From Chthonomonadia bacterium (GTDB taxonomy: Bacteria > Armatimonadota > HRBIN16): DNA of 64,000 nt. Positions 8,731 through 17,750 of the stretch are shown piece after piece. The notes under the pieces are model-generated. The model worked only from the letters and a program-made list of their open reading frames with translations. It did not search any database and was not told the origin of the DNA. The stretch is from contig JABUFA010000006.1 in NCBI GenBank assembly GCA_013314755.1, positions 62,001 to 126,000 on the forward strand, given 5' to 3'. Each line of letters begins with the position of its first letter. Position 1 is the first letter of the stretch. The position numbers and the translations under genes are program-made.

Positions 8731-9096
8731 TTACAGCACAACCGCGCTGTCGATATTGGTAAACACGTTTTCCTTCAGGTTCTCCTTATCAATGGCGGTA
8801 ATTACCGTGCGGTTGCGCACGCTGACAATCAACGCCACATCGTCCATCAGCAGAAGCGACTCGCGTGAGCCTTTCTCTGCTACCTTATCCACCGCGTTTT
8901 CCACCCGACGCATCGCCTCGGCATCCAGCTGGATATGGCGGGATTGCAATCTCGCCTGTGCGTGTGCCAAAAAGCGCACACTGCTCTGCGCCTCCTGAAG
9001 CGCGGTCCTGAACGCGCCATCGTCGCGCGTCGGTCGCTGGATCGGCGCGGCGCCGGTGGATGGCGAAATGCTACTTATTTGGCGAACCTCTGGCAT
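8731..9096 (-). CDS. Flagellar operon protein (TIGR02530/FlgV-like)
   Basis: A 121-residue soluble protein of the small family found between flgD and flgE in many flagellar operons. Family features visible are FLAHAQARLQSRHIQLDAEAMRRVENAVDKVAEKGS and then VALIVSVRNRTVITAIDKENLKENVFTNIDSAVVL. The biochemical role is not settled. An AGGAGG site lies 8 bases upstream of the ATG. The gap to flgE (about 120 bases) is G+C rich and gives no clear promoter. Confidence 0.85.
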   Translation of the reverse strand: MPEVRQISSISPSTGAAPIQRPTRDDGAFRTALQEAQSSVRFLAHAQARLQSRHIQLDAEAMRRVENAVDKVAEKGSRESLLLMDDVALIVSVRNRTVITAIDKENLKENVFTNIDSAVVL

Positions 9097-9129
9097 GTTG
9101 CACCTCCTGTTTGAGACCCTTTACTGCGT

Positions 9130-9528
9130 TCAGGGTGATACCTGCAAAACATTGTCCACCCGCACGTCGTCGTTGCCGACCTTCAGCCAGGCACCGTCAC
9201 TGCTGAAGCGGACGGCACTCACCACGCCCTCTACCGGCGCGGAGTCACCTTCCCGCAGAGCCACTACCCGCTTGCCCAGCAGGTTCGTTGCCTGTGTGGT
9301 ATGGGCAAGCGTCTGCAGGTTCTGCAGGGCACGAGCGACCTCTTCGGTGTTCTCCACCTGCGTGAACTGTGCTAACTGCATCAGAAAGTCCCTGTCCTGC
9401 ATCGGCTCCAGCGGGTTCTGGTTCTGCAATTGCGTCAGGAACAGCCTGAGAAACTGATCCTTCCCGACGCTCTGTGCTTGTGTCATCTGCGTTGCTGTAG
9501 TGCCTGTACTGTTTACCGGTGTCACCAT
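9130..9528 (-). CDS. flgD: Flagellar hook assembly scaffold FlgD
   Basis: A 132-residue hook-cap protein that guides FlgE polymerisation and is not kept in the finished flagellum. The N-terminal region has the FlgD pattern GKDQFLRLFLTQLQNQNPLEPMQDRDFLMQLAQFTQVE, and the middle has LLGKRVVAL. It is short: FlgD of enteric bacteria is about 230 residues with extra beta domains. Short forms are usual in Firmicutes-type operons. AGGAGG is correctly spaced before the ATG. Confidence 0.9.
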   Translation of the reverse strand: MVTPVNSTGTTATQMTQAQSVGKDQFLRLFLTQLQNQNPLEPMQDRDFLMQLAQFTQVENTEEVARALQNLQTLAHTTQATNLLGKRVVALREGDSAPVEGVVSAVRFSSDGAWLKVGNDDVRVDNVLQVSP

Positions 9529-9546
9529 ATCGCCTGACCTCCTCTG

Positions 9547-10899
9547 CTATACCAGCAGGTTGATGCCTCCTGCTGTGGTGTACGCGAAGTTTGCCTCACC
9601 GGCGTTGCCAGAGCCTGTCTCCAGCCAACCGCCTGTTGGTCGCTGGGGGGTGTACGGCTGATTCAGATGAAACTGTCGCCCGTCACCCTGCACCGATACC
9701 TGAAGCGCCCCCAGGTGCAGTCCGCGCTCCTGCAGAGCCTGCTGTAACAGCGCAGAGTTGCTTTCCAGCATCTGCCTCACCGCGTGATTGTCTGCCACAA
9801 TGTGTGTGTGGATGGTGCCATCGTTGACGGAGATGGTCACACGCAGTTTGCCCAGATGCTCTGGCTCCAGCTGCAGGGTCACGCTATCGGTGCGCGGCTG
9901 GTGTGCCATCGTCTCGATGCGCGTCACCACCTGCCGAACCACCTCCACAGGCGAAACCTCTGCTGCTGGAGCGGTGTGCGCCGTTGCACGATGCAGAGTG
10001 GCGACAAACTCTACCGTGTGTGGCTCCTGTGTGGCTGCTGCTCCATGGCGGACGGTAGACGGATGCTCCGCCGGAGCAAGGCGCGGCTTCTTCGCCTGAG
10101 GTGAGGCTATCCGCTGTGCCGGCGGGGCGTTATCGCGCCGTTCCTGTCCTGTGCCGTGTCCAAACTGCCCCACATTGCCCGGCTGCTCCAGCCGGGTGGA
10201 CACCTCTGGAGTGTTCTGCACGGTAACCGCACCGTCCGGCGATGGGCGGGGGGTGTCCTTAGTCTCTGCACGCGCCGTTTCGGCAGGGGGCGAAGCGGTT
10301 ACCACTGACTCCGTTTCTAACCTGAAGGGCGTCTGCAGGTTCACGGTACTGCCCCCGTCCACAACAGGAGATGGCTGTGTTCCCTTCGCCTGCAGAGGCA
10401 GGTTGTCGGTGCGCTCCGGGATGGAGAAAGCCTTCGGCTGGCTCGATTCGGGCGTGGTAACCTCTTCCGCCGGCGAAGACGCCTGCAACAGGGCTTCGTC
10501 CTGTGGCGCGCGTTGTGTCTGCATTGGTGCGATAATCGGTGCATCAGTCGCCACATTCGGCAGGAACGCTACCTGAACGGCTGGTGCGGGCGCCGAATCC
10601 GATGCGCTTGGCTCCACTGGCTGGCTCTCCCGCACGGCTGGCAGGCTGAGGGGTAGAATGGGCAAGCCCAGAATCGCCGCCGCCTGCTCCGTCTCCGCAG
10701 CTTTCGGCGGGTCGCTGGCATCCGGCAGTGGCGGGGTGTCCACCTGCACCTGCCCTGTGCCATCGCCCATGCTCCCCTGCACCATCGCCAGCAGCTGCGC
10801 AAAGAGCGAATCTTCAGGGGTAGCGCCCGTCGGCACGCCAGGCAACACCGGCGGCGCGTTACCTGCCGGCAGTGTCTCCATGCTTACTGCCTGCGTCAC
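9547..10899 (-). CDS. fliK: Flagellar hook-length control protein FliK
   Basis: A 450-residue secreted molecular ruler that stops hook growth and switches export specificity through FlhB. The first 300 residues are low-complexity and rich in Pro, Ala, Thr and Gln, as in other rulers. The C-terminal domain has VTLQLEPEHLGKLRVTISV and IHTHIVADNHAVRQMLESNSALLQQALQERGL, the Flg_hook domain that contacts FlhB. The start is GTG, with AAAGGAGGTG 6 bases upstream. It is the first flagellar gene on this strand; the usual fliE-fliJ genes do not precede it. Confidence 0.9.
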   Translation of the reverse strand: MTQAVSMETLPAGNAPPVLPGVPTGATPEDSLFAQLLAMVQGSMGDGTGQVQVDTPPLPDASDPPKAAETEQAAAILGLPILPLSLPAVRESQPVEPSASDSAPAPAVQVAFLPNVATDAPIIAPMQTQRAPQDEALLQASSPAEEVTTPESSQPKAFSIPERTDNLPLQAKGTQPSPVVDGGSTVNLQTPFRLETESVVTASPPAETARAETKDTPRPSPDGAVTVQNTPEVSTRLEQPGNVGQFGHGTGQERRDNAPPAQRIASPQAKKPRLAPAEHPSTVRHGAAATQEPHTVEFVATLHRATAHTAPAAEVSPVEVVRQVVTRIETMAHQPRTDSVTLQLEPEHLGKLRVTISVNDGTIHTHIVADNHAVRQMLESNSALLQQALQERGLHLGALQVSVQGDGRQFHLNQPYTPQRPTGGWLETGSGNAGEANFAYTTAGGINLLV

Positions 10900-10987
10900 T
10901 CTCTCACCTCCTTTCGGGGCTGGTAATGTTGCTGGTAATATTGTCGGTCGGTGTGAGGGTGAATCTTAGAGTGGAGGTTGAGGTTTG

Positions 10988-11010
10988 GGGGGCGAGGTGG
11001 CCTCGCCCCC
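10988..11010 (-). other. Perfect stem-loop 3' of the ThuA gene
   Basis: A 10-bp perfect stem (GGGGGCGAGG / CCTCGCCCCC) with a 3-base loop lies 9 bases past the ThuA stop codon and upstream of fliK. No T-tract follows on either strand. It may block exonucleases or act as a weak terminator that separates the sugar genes from the flagellar operon. Confidence 0.45.
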
Positions 11011-11018
11011 TGATGGCT

Positions 11019-11663
11019 TTATGTAGATGCCCACAACATGCCGCGTTTCATAATTTCCAGCGCTTCGGGCACTTCAAAGTCCTTTGCCACGTGCCCCAGC
11101 GAGCTGTAGAACACGCGCCCTTTGCCGTAGCGGCGCTTCCAGACAACGGGCATCACCGTGCCCGCAATCCATTCGCAGTACTCGCCGCTGAAGGTGGTGG
11201 TGGCGAGCACCTCGTTGGAGGGGTCCACGTGCATGTAGTACTGTTCGGAATGCATCTTGAAGTCGCTCAAGCCCGCCACGATGGGGTCTTCCGGCTTGAT
11301 GATGTTTACTTCGTAGTCAATGATGTTTCCTGGGTGCGCCACCCACTGTCCGCCGACCATGAACTGGTATTCGGTATTGTTGCGGAACGAGTCGCCCATT
11401 CCGCCATGCCAGCCGGCGATGCCCACACCGCTTCGCACGGCGTCCAGCAAGCCCGCTTCCTGCTCGGGCGTGATGGTGCCCATCGTCCATATCGGCACAA
11501 TCAGGTTGAGCGAGATCATCAGCTCTTTGTCGGTATAGGTGTCGAGCGTGTTGGAGACGATGACCTCGTAGCCCTGCGATTGGAGCCACGGGGCGAAAAT
11601 CTCGGCGCACTGTTTGGGTTCGTGTCCCTCCCAGCCGCCCCAGACGATAAGCGCACGTTTCAT
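11019..11663 (-). CDS. ThuA-like domain protein
   Basis: A 214-residue protein with the class I glutamine-amidotransferase-like fold of the ThuA family, which is linked to trehalose and other disaccharide use. Visible family features are the start [21 protein letters not shown], then [29 protein letters not shown] and [25 protein letters not shown], with [14 protein letters not shown] near the end. The nucleophile cysteine of true amidotransferases is not apparent. It follows a Gfo/Idh/MocA gene by 17 bases, a common pairing in saccharolytic bacteria, so the two probably act on one sugar derivative. The exact substrate is unknown. Confidence 0.85.
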   Translation of the reverse strand: MKRALIVWGGWEGHEPKQCAEIFAPWLQSQGYEVIVSNTLDTYTDKELMISLNLIVPIWTMGTITPEQEAGLLDAVRSGVGIAGWHGGMGDSFRNNTEYQFMVGGQWVAHPGNIIDYEVNIIKPEDPIVAGLSDFKMHSEQYYMHVDPSNEVLATTTFSGEYCEWIAGTVMPVVWKRRYGKGRVFYSSLGHVAKDFEVPEALEIMKRGMLWAST

Positions 11664-11680
11664 CTCGGGTCTTCCTCCTG

Positions 11681-12784
11681 TTAAGGGTCTATCTGTCCAT
11701 GTCGCAAGCCCATCGGCAGGGGAGCAGGGCGTTCGCAGGTGCTTTCAACCGTGATGTATTTGCCCGTCTCCGCCGCGTCCAGAAACGCCTGCATCACGTC
11801 CAGCACGTGGTAGGCGAGGTCGCCGCTGGCGCGATGCAATCTGCCCGTCTGGATAGCGGACGCCATATCCGCCATCCCCAGCCCCCGGCTGTTCTCGGTG
11901 TAGCCGTGCGTGAGCGGGATTTCCAGCCAGTCGCGGTTGCCCGGTCGGTAAAGGCGCACTGGTCCGCCGAAGGTGTTGGGGTCGGGCACGCTGAGGGTTC
12001 CCTCCGTGCCGTAGATTTCAATACGCGGCAACTGCGCTGCCCACACATCAAAACTCATCACTACCGTGCCAATGGCGCCGTTTGCGAAATCTATTGTGCC
12101 CGCGATATGGGTCGGCGTCTCCACCTTCACCACTTTGCCATATTTGGGCTGGCTGGTAATCAGCCGTTCGGGGAAGCTGATTCGGGCGGAACCCGACACG
12201 CGCCTCACGGGTCCTATCAGGTTGACCAGCGCGGTGAGGTAGTAGGGTCCCATGTCGAACATCGGTCCGCCGCCCACCTCGTAGTAGAACTCTGGGGAGG
12301 GATGCCAGCTCTCGTGTCCGTGACAGGTCATGAAAGCAGTTGCCCCCACCGGTTCGCCAATCCAGCCGTCGTCTATCAGCTTGCGGCAGGTCTGGATGCC
12401 GCCGCCTAAGAACGTATCGGGCGCGGAGCCGACGCGCACTCCTCTGGCTTTTGCCCGCTCCACCGTTTTGCGTCCGTCTTCGCGGTTGGTGGCTAAGGGC
12501 TTTTCGGTGTACACGTGCTTGCCCGCCTCTATCGCCTTGAGGTTAATCTCGGCATGTGCTTTGGGCACGGTCAGGTTCAGCACAATCTCCACTTCGGGGT
12601 CGGCAAGCAGTTCGTCGGGGGTGAGCACCCGGGGGATATTGAACTCGGCAGCACGGGCGCGCGCCTTCTCCATGTCCATGTCCGCGCACGCTACTATCTC
12701 AATGGTTTCGAAGACTCTGCCAGCCTGCAGGTAAATGGGACTGATGTTCCCGCAGCCGATCACACCGACTTTCATGCGACGCAT
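11681..12784 (-). CDS. Gfo/Idh/MocA family NAD(P)-dependent oxidoreductase
   Basis: A 367-residue cytoplasmic sugar or inositol dehydrogenase. The N-terminal Rossmann domain starts [14 protein letters not shown]. The family motif EKPLATN appears near residue 95, with its lysine expected to be catalytic. The C-terminal alpha/beta domain has [25 protein letters not shown], where Asp and a His/Tyr position normally complete the active site. GGAAGGAGC is well placed before the ATG. It is co-directional with the ThuA gene and probably the promoter-proximal gene of that pair. Confidence 0.88.
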   Translation of the reverse strand: MRRMKVGVIGCGNISPIYLQAGRVFETIEIVACADMDMEKARARAAEFNIPRVLTPDELLADPEVEIVLNLTVPKAHAEINLKAIEAGKHVYTEKPLATNREDGRKTVERAKARGVRVGSAPDTFLGGGIQTCRKLIDDGWIGEPVGATAFMTCHGHESWHPSPEFYYEVGGGPMFDMGPYYLTALVNLIGPVRRVSGSARISFPERLITSQPKYGKVVKVETPTHIAGTIDFANGAIGTVVMSFDVWAAQLPRIEIYGTEGTLSVPDPNTFGGPVRLYRPGNRDWLEIPLTHGYTENSRGLGMADMASAIQTGRLHRASGDLAYHVLDVMQAFLDAAETGKYITVESTCERPAPLPMGLRHGQIDP

Positions 12785-12866
12785 ATTCTATGCTCCTTCC
12801 GGTTGTTGTCTCATCGGAGAGTTCGTGCCCGAAAGCACAGGTTCCTGCAGGCGTAGGGGAGAGGTC

Positions 12867-12892
12867 AGGGGCAACCACAGGGGGTTGCCCCT
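12867..12892. repeat. Inverted repeat AGGGGCAACC...GGTTGCCCCT
   Basis: A 10-bp perfect inverted repeat with a short G-rich loop lies in the gap between the TPR gene and the Gfo/Idh/MocA gene. It is flanked by GTAGGGG and CCCCTAC-like ends. Sequences of this style are usually dispersed intergenic repeats. A loosely similar stretch (GGATTGCCCTAC) occurs near 31992. Confidence 0.4.
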
Positions 12893-12941
12893 ACAAACGG
12901 CTCACCAGAAGGTTCGCCCTCCAAAAACGAACATTATTGTT

Positions 12942-13526
12942 TCACTCCCAGCGGAACATTGCTTCGTATCGTTTGCGAATACGCGGGGGAAGATCCCTCC
13001 ACATCTCCAGTGCCCTCTGTGTCTGTCCAAGATGAGCATACGCCAGCGCCAGCCACACTCCGGGCTCCCAGCTCCCATGCAAACGAGCCGGCAACCTCCG
13101 ATACAGACGCAGAACCGCACGCCACCACTGTAGAGCCGCGTAACTGCGCAGCAAGACCAGATAGGCTCCGTCATGTTCAGGATTGTAGCGCAAAGTCTGC
13201 CATGCCCAATAAATCGCATGGCGCGGCTGCTCCGCCTTCTCGTATGATAGCGACAGATGGTACAGGGTGGGGGCATGGTCTGGGGTTAGCCTGGCGGCGT
13301 AGCGCAGATATTTGATAGCCTCTTGATACTCGCCCTGCCCGTAAGCAAGTTTGCCCAACCGAAATGCCGCGAGGCTAAAAGTTCTATCTACAGTGAGAGC
13401 GGCTTGATAGTAGGCAACTGCCTCGGCGAAGTGACCTCTGTCTTCCAGCCACTCTCCCGCCTTCGTTAGAAGCTCAGCAGGTTCCTGATGGGATATTTCG
13501 TCTGTTTGTATGCGCTCCGTTGGCAT
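12942..13526 (-). CDS. Tetratricopeptide-repeat protein
   Basis: A 194-residue soluble protein made mostly of TPR helices. Repeats visible are GHFAEAVAYYQAALTVDRTFSLAAFRLGKLAYGQGEYQEAIKYLRYAARLTPDHAPTLYHLSLSYEKAEQPRHAI and so on, with the A8, G8, A20, A27 and P32 pattern. No enzymatic domain or signal peptide is present, so it is a protein-protein interaction scaffold of unknown partner. The ribosome-binding site is weak. It is the last of four small minus-strand genes that follow an RHS fragment. Confidence 0.75.
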   Translation of the reverse strand: MPTERIQTDEISHQEPAELLTKAGEWLEDRGHFAEAVAYYQAALTVDRTFSLAAFRLGKLAYGQGEYQEAIKYLRYAARLTPDHAPTLYHLSLSYEKAEQPRHAIYWAWQTLRYNPEHDGAYLVLLRSYAALQWWRAVLRLYRRLPARLHGSWEPGVWLALAYAHLGQTQRALEMWRDLPPRIRKRYEAMFRWE

Positions 13527-13552
13527 ATGGTAATTTTCAACGGTTCACTGTT

Positions 13553-13969
13553 CTACCTGCGTCTCCTTTTCAGGTCCTGCACGATGCGGTCGATGTCTTC
13601 GCCTGCTCTGATACGCTCCATCGTCCGCTCAAACTCCAAACGCGCCCGAACCTCTGCCAGATTCTCCGCTATCTCCCGATAGCAGAACAGCAAAATCGGT
13701 AATACCACCGCCAGCATGAACAGCAAGTAACCGATCACCAACCGCGCAGTCACATTGACCGACCAGGCGCGCCGCGGACGAAACGGTACTCGTGCATCGC
13801 ATCCCAGAGTGAGACATGTGCTGATGGCATCTAGCATGTCTGTAAACCAAACAACGGCGAAGAGCACAACGATGATGCCCATCAGCACCAATTGCAGTTT
13901 CAGTCGCCGCTCCTGACGTGCCAGGTCTTTTAACGACCGGTTTTGTTCGTTGCTGTTCGGTGGAAACAT
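13553..13969 (-). CDS. Hypothetical protein with two membrane helices
   Basis: A 138-residue protein not recognised as any family. It has a polar N-terminus, a first hydrophobic helix near residues 30-50 (LQLVLMGIIVVLFAVVWFTDML), a short loop with two cysteines and an Arg/Pro-rich stretch, a second helix near 85-105 (VIGYLLFMLAVVLPILLFC), and a charged helical C-terminus rich in Arg and Glu. It sits among small genes between a TPR gene and an ankyrin-like frame, so it may be part of a toxin-immunity remnant; that is a guess. Confidence 0.55.
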   Translation of the reverse strand: MFPPNSNEQNRSLKDLARQERRLKLQLVLMGIIVVLFAVVWFTDMLDAISTCLTLGCDARVPFRPRRAWSVNVTARLVIGYLLFMLAVVLPILLFCYREIAENLAEVRARLEFERTMERIRAGEDIDRIVQDLKRRRR

Positions 13970-13991
13970 CCAATCAACGCTCCACGAACCC

Positions 13992-14177
13992 CTATCGTCT
14001 GCTGTGCATCTCCGCCTGCAATAGTTTCAACATCCTCTCAGAATTATCCCTGTGTTTTTGCAAGATGCTTATGGCGGTTTCGCCGTGGATGGAACGAAGA
14101 GAGGGGTCAGCACCATATGAGAGGAGCGATTGCACCATGTCGAATCTCCAGTCTCTTACTGTCCACGTTCCTCCCAT
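13992..14177 (-). pseudogene. Ankyrin-repeat fragment
   Basis: A 61-codon frame with one and a half ankyrin repeats: a helix pair ending MVQSLLSYGADPSLRSIHGETAISILQKHRD fits the consensus V-x-x-L-L-x-x-G-A-D-P plus G-x-T-A. An in-frame TGA lies five codons upstream of the ATG and no longer ankyrin frame is seen, so this is the tail of a once longer protein or a very small gene. Ankyrin proteins often act as immunity proteins of polymorphic toxins, which fits the nearby RHS fragment. Confidence 0.45.
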
Positions 14178-14276
14178 CGGATATCGCTGTCATCCACCCT
14201 CCTGCCCGGGTTATTCAGCCAATCGCGCCACATCCGATCCGTATGATTGGAACAGCCTTAATCCTCCTGAACGCGG

Positions 14277-14711
14277 TTACGGGTAGCACATCTCCAACCG
14301 CTTAATCATATACTGCTGACCTACACGTACCATTGTCGTTTTCACCTTAACTGTGCCTTTTGCCATCTGCATATTCATATCTACGGTCACTTCCTTTTCG
14401 CCTCCTGAAAACTTGAATCCCGCAACCTCTGTCGTGCACGCTGTCACATCACCGAGTGTGTTGCGTAAAGCCGATAAAATGCGCCATGATACTTCAGCAT
14501 TCTGGCGAGCCTGCGGCTGAAACAAGGACACAAAATCCTGCCAGCTACCCATCTTGACGGCTGTACAGCACCTTACTGCAACGGGTTCCGCTCCTCGCGT
14601 TACTGCTTGTGTTACCGCCGACACTATTAGAGGTGCCAAGACCGTTACCAGAACCAACGTGTAAAGAACCCTTCTTGTTTGTACACGAAGGTTAGCCTGT
14701 AATGTTGTCAC
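14277..14711 (-). CDS. Hypothetical membrane-anchored or secreted protein
   Basis: A 144-residue protein of unknown family. The GTG at 14711 is chosen because GGAGG lies 10 bases upstream. The N-terminus has one hydrophobic helix (VLYTLVLVTVLAPLIVSAVTQAV) that may be an uncleaved signal anchor. The outer part has about 100 residues including SWQDFVSLFQPQARQNAEVSWRILSALRNTLGDV, which resembles NTF2-like or DUF4878-type lipoprotein folds, then several beta strands. It lies directly 3' of the RHS fragment. Confidence 0.55.
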   Translation of the reverse strand: MTTLQANLRVQTRRVLYTLVLVTVLAPLIVSAVTQAVTRGAEPVAVRCCTAVKMGSWQDFVSLFQPQARQNAEVSWRILSALRNTLGDVTACTTEVAGFKFSGGEKEVTVDMNMQMAKGTVKVKTTMVRVGQQYMIKRLEMCYP

Positions 14712-14736
14712 GATAGCCAGACCTCCCTCAGGACCC

Positions 14737-14757
14737 GGGGGGTGACAATCACCCCCC
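14737..14757. other. Stem-loop GGGGGGTGA/TCACCCCCC
   Basis: A 9-bp perfect stem with a 3-base loop (CAA) lies between the RHS fragment stop codon and the next gene on the minus strand. No T-tract follows. It may be a transcript-stabilising hairpin or a recombination scar. Confidence 0.45.
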
Positions 14758-14763
14758 TGCTTG

Positions 14764-15483
14764 CTAGTGGTACACGATGTTAGAACTTCGCCCGTGGTAT
14801 CGGGGATCGTATATCTCGTAAGGTGCACCTGGTACACGAGGCTTCACTACAGGTGGGTAAGGCGAACCCATACCAGGTGGCAATGGGTAGGTTCGGGGAG
14901 GGACCTTAACATCCCATTCGAACCAGAACAACCCCAGTTCCATCTCGAATCGAATACTTCGGGTCTTCCCAGAGTACTTGGTACTCATACCAAAACCACC
15001 AAATCCGAATCCCCAGTCTAGATTTTGCCACTCAATAGGAGGGTCTTTGCGCAGATCGTAAATCCATCTCATCTTGTCGGTTCCTCGGTCGAGCACAAAA
15101 TCGTCCTCCCCACTCGGATCCACCCGCATTATCGGCTCATGTTCGTAATACAGATACGGGTGTTCGCTCAACACCGCATCCCGGCTGGTGAACCTGCCTA
15201 CCTGCGGGTCGTAATACCGAGCGCCCACATGCAGTAAACCCGCATCGCCATCGTCCCGATAGCCCCACGCACCTGCATAACGATACGGGTTAGCACTGCT
15301 ACCCCACTGCGCCACCGGGTTGCCGAAACCATCGCTTGTGAAGGTGCTCGTCACCGCCTGAACAGGGTCTACCGTCACCCGCGTCGTGCCCTGACCGTCA
15401 CCCAGCACCACCTCATCGTTGCGGGCTATCAAACTGTTGCCGTAACGGTAGACCAGGGTGACCGCTTCGCACTGTTGTCGCGA
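14764..15483 (-). pseudogene. RHS-repeat C-terminal fragment (core plus variable tip)
   Basis: An open frame without its 5' end. It begins after an in-frame TAA and has no good start site. It encodes YD/RHS repeat remnants, then the RHS core signature YRYAGAWGYRDDGDAGLLHVGARYYDPQVGRFTSRD and DPSG, where intact proteins self-cleave or shed their toxin tip. About 115 residues of non-conserved C-terminus follow, rich in Trp, Phe, Gly and Pro. Full RHS proteins exceed 1000 residues, so this is a truncated copy or an orphan tip cassette. The small genes that follow could be immunity genes. Confidence 0.8.
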
Positions 15484-15627
15484 TTATAATCCAATCTCGC
15501 GAAGAATGCAAGGCTTTTGGTGATAAAAAAGCAATCCAATCCGCGTTCCTGCGTGGAGGGCGAGGCGGACGCCGAGCGGTTTGAGGTATCAGCCCTCCTG
15601 TAGTCCCCCCGCAAACAGGGGGACATT

Positions 15628-15660
15628 CCCTCTCCTTGTGGGAGAGGGTCAGGGTGAGGG
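15628..15660 (+). repeat. Dispersed hairpin repeat, copy 1
   Basis: CCCTCTCC-TTGT-GGGAGAGGG followed by a TCAGGGTGAGGG tail. The same unit in the same orientation occurs at 46449-46480 with a few changes. A second small hairpin (GTCCCCC/GGGGGAC, 15603-15624) lies just upstream. Such units are typical of non-coding dispersed repeats in many bacteria. Confidence 0.6.
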
Positions 15661-15671
15661 CTTCTGATTTG

Positions 15672-17594
15672 CTACGTTTCCAGTGCGAAGTTCATCAGGA
15701 ACAGCCAGCCTCGCGTGAGCAGTTCGGTTATTCCCAGAAACGCGCCGTAGATGCCATCCAGATACAGGCGAGGGTGCCACAGCTTGCCTCGCTTCAGCAG
15801 ATGCCAGGCGTCCTGCCACACCGCACGGGACTGCCCCATCCGCAGGTGCAGGTAGGTCAGGAAGGCAACCACCTTTGCAATGGCACGCTGTTGACGCTGG
15901 ATTTGCGCCTCTTTCGCCTGCGCCACGCTTTCGCGCAGCTCCGCCGCGCGTTTGCTGAGCCACGTGGCACGCCATATCTTCTCGAACATCAGTATCAGCT
16001 TTACCACGCGCCAGGACAGCACCACCGTATCTTTGGTGCGTCGCCAGGCATAAGCCAGCCGACTCTCCATGGGAAATGTGGGGCGGCGTTCGGTGCGTCC
16101 TTTCAGCCGCCAGAAGCCCGTAATCATCGGGTGCGCCTCTTCGCAGTGGGTGGCATAGGCATACCAGACCGCGTTCTTGAAAATGCCCCAGTACGACTGC
16201 GGTGTCGCCCGATTGAGCACCTTCGTCAGATTCTCCACCGAATAGAACCGCTTCCATGCCTCCCGATAGACGTTGAACCACTCCTCGCTGGTCATGTTGG
16301 GGTGTTTTTGCGCCGCGTGGAAGCTGTCGTATTCGTTGAAATCGGGGCTCATCCACTCGCCGCGTTTGGTCATCTCCAGGTGGTCTACCGAGCCGGGCAG
16401 GGGCGTCAGCATGAAGAAGCTCGCCTGGTCGGGCTGAACGACCTCCATCAGGGTGGTGATGTCCTGCCGCACCGATTCCACCGTATCATGCGGGAAACCG
16501 ATGATGTAGCTGGTATGCACCGCGATCCCGTAGCGATGCCACGCCTGCATCATCTCTTCATAGAAGTTCACCTTGTTCTGCCCCTTCGACGCCGCTTTGA
16601 GGTTCTCGGGATTCAGGCTTTCCAGCCCGATGAACACCTGCGAACATCCCGCCCGGGCCGCCAGGTGCACGAAGTCGGGGATGCGATAGGAGGGCACATC
16701 CACCTGCATCATGAAGGTGATGCGGATGCCTTCCTCTTCTCGCATACGAATAAGCCTCTCGAAGATTTCACGCCACTGCGGATTGCGCGACATGTTGTCG
16801 TCGGTGAAGAAGTAGTGCTTGATGCGCGGATAGTGCTCGCGAACGTGCTTCTCGATCAGCTCGGGAGAACGATAGCGCATGAAGTTGCCCTGGACATGAA
16901 TAATCGTGCAGAAAGAACATTTAAATACGCATCCGCGCGAGGTATCCATCGTGCCCGCGTAGGGAAGCACAAACCGCTTCGCCACCGTCTCGTCTACCAG
17001 AGGCGCCGCCCACTCCTTTGTCAGGTCAGGCAGGTCACCCATCCAGTAGACCGACTTCAATCTGCCCTTCAAGGCGTCCGCCAGCAGCTCCTCCAGCCGC
17101 CCTTCGCACTCGCCCGCAAACAGACTGATGCCCTGTTCGCGCAGCGCTTGCAGCTCGGGAGTCAACCCCAGAAGCGCCAGCGAACCGCTGACGTGGAACC
17201 CTCCGATGATGACCATTGCGCCCAGCTGTTTGAACCGCAACGCCAGGTCCACCGCACGGGGAAACTGGTTCGTCTGCACGCCTACCAGTCCCACAAGGGT
17301 GGGAACACCCGGAATCGCCCATCGTCGCATCACTTTCTCCGGCACAACCAGCTGTACCGTCTCATCGATCAGGTGCACCTCAATAGACACGCCCATCTTC
17401 TGCGCGGCATCGCGGAACAAGCCGTTCAGCGCGTTCAACGTGTTAGAGGGCAAAACGCCACGCACATGGTGAATCACGTAGCCATCGTCGTCATACTTGG
17501 AGGGTTTTACCAGAATGACGTTCAACGCGGGTAAATCTCGGTCCATTTTCCTCCTGCCTTCCATCTTCAGTCCCATACGAGGTCGGTGAATCAT
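15672..17594 (-). CDS. B12-binding radical SAM protein
   Basis: A large cytoplasmic radical SAM enzyme of about 640 residues. The N-terminal 200 residues resemble a cobalamin-binding fold (LVGLVGVQTNQFPRAVDLA and MVIIGGFHVSGS), although the DxHxxG motif is not clear. The radical SAM core has the cluster motif CVFKCSFC near residue 230, followed by FFTDDNMSRNPQWREIFERL and IGLESLNPENLKAASKGQNK. The C-terminal 200 residues are basic and amphipathic with no known domain and may bind membranes. The start is uncertain: GTG 17603, ATG 17594 (GAGGAG upstream) and ATG 17546 (AGGAGG close by) are all possible. It is not in an obvious operon. Relatives methylate or rearrange lipids, cofactors or natural products. 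Confidence 0.8.
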   Translation of the reverse strand: MIHRPRMGLKMEGRRKMDRDLPALNVILVKPSKYDDDGYVIHHVRGVLPSNTLNALNGLFRDAAQKMGVSIEVHLIDETVQLVVPEKVMRRWAIPGVPTLVGLVGVQTNQFPRAVDLALRFKQLGAMVIIGGFHVSGSLALLGLTPELQALREQGISLFAGECEGRLEELLADALKGRLKSVYWMGDLPDLTKEWAAPLVDETVAKRFVLPYAGTMDTSRGCVFKCSFCTIIHVQGNFMRYRSPELIEKHVREHYPRIKHYFFTDDNMSRNPQWREIFERLIRMREEEGIRITFMMQVDVPSYRIPDFVHLAARAGCSQVFIGLESLNPENLKAASKGQNKVNFYEEMMQAWHRYGIAVHTSYIIGFPHDTVESVRQDITTLMEVVQPDQASFFMLTPLPGSVDHLEMTKRGEWMSPDFNEYDSFHAAQKHPNMTSEEWFNVYREAWKRFYSVENLTKVLNRATPQSYWGIFKNAVWYAYATHCEEAHPMITGFWRLKGRTERRPTFPMESRLAYAWRRTKDTVVLSWRVVKLILMFEKIWRATWLSKRAAELRESVAQAKEAQIQRQQRAIAKVVAFLTYLHLRMGQSRAVWQDAWHLLKRGKLWHPRLYLDGIYGAFLGITELLTRGWLFLMNFALET

Positions 17595-17703
17595 CTGCCT
17601 CACTCTCCTCGCTTGCTTGATTATAGATGTTTGTGCAACTCAAAGTCAACCGTTATTTTCGTTTAGACTGCAAAAATATCCTGCAGATTCGGCACGGAGT
17701 CAG

Positions 17704-17730
17704 AAAAAAAGCCCCTGCCATCGCAGGGGC
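17704..17730 (-). terminator. Intrinsic terminator of the disulfide oxidoreductase gene
   Basis: On the minus strand a GCCCCTGC/GCAGGGGC stem with a 4-base loop is followed by seven T residues, 21 bases after the stop codon of the gene that ends at 17751. Confidence 0.85.
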
Positions 17731-17750
17731 GGAGGGGTGCGCCTTCGAAC

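Noticed and set aside
15636-17534. Long plus-strand frame of 632 codons
   Set aside because: It is antisense to the radical SAM gene, has His/Gln/Arg-rich composition and no family pattern, as expected for a shadow frame in G+C-rich DNA.
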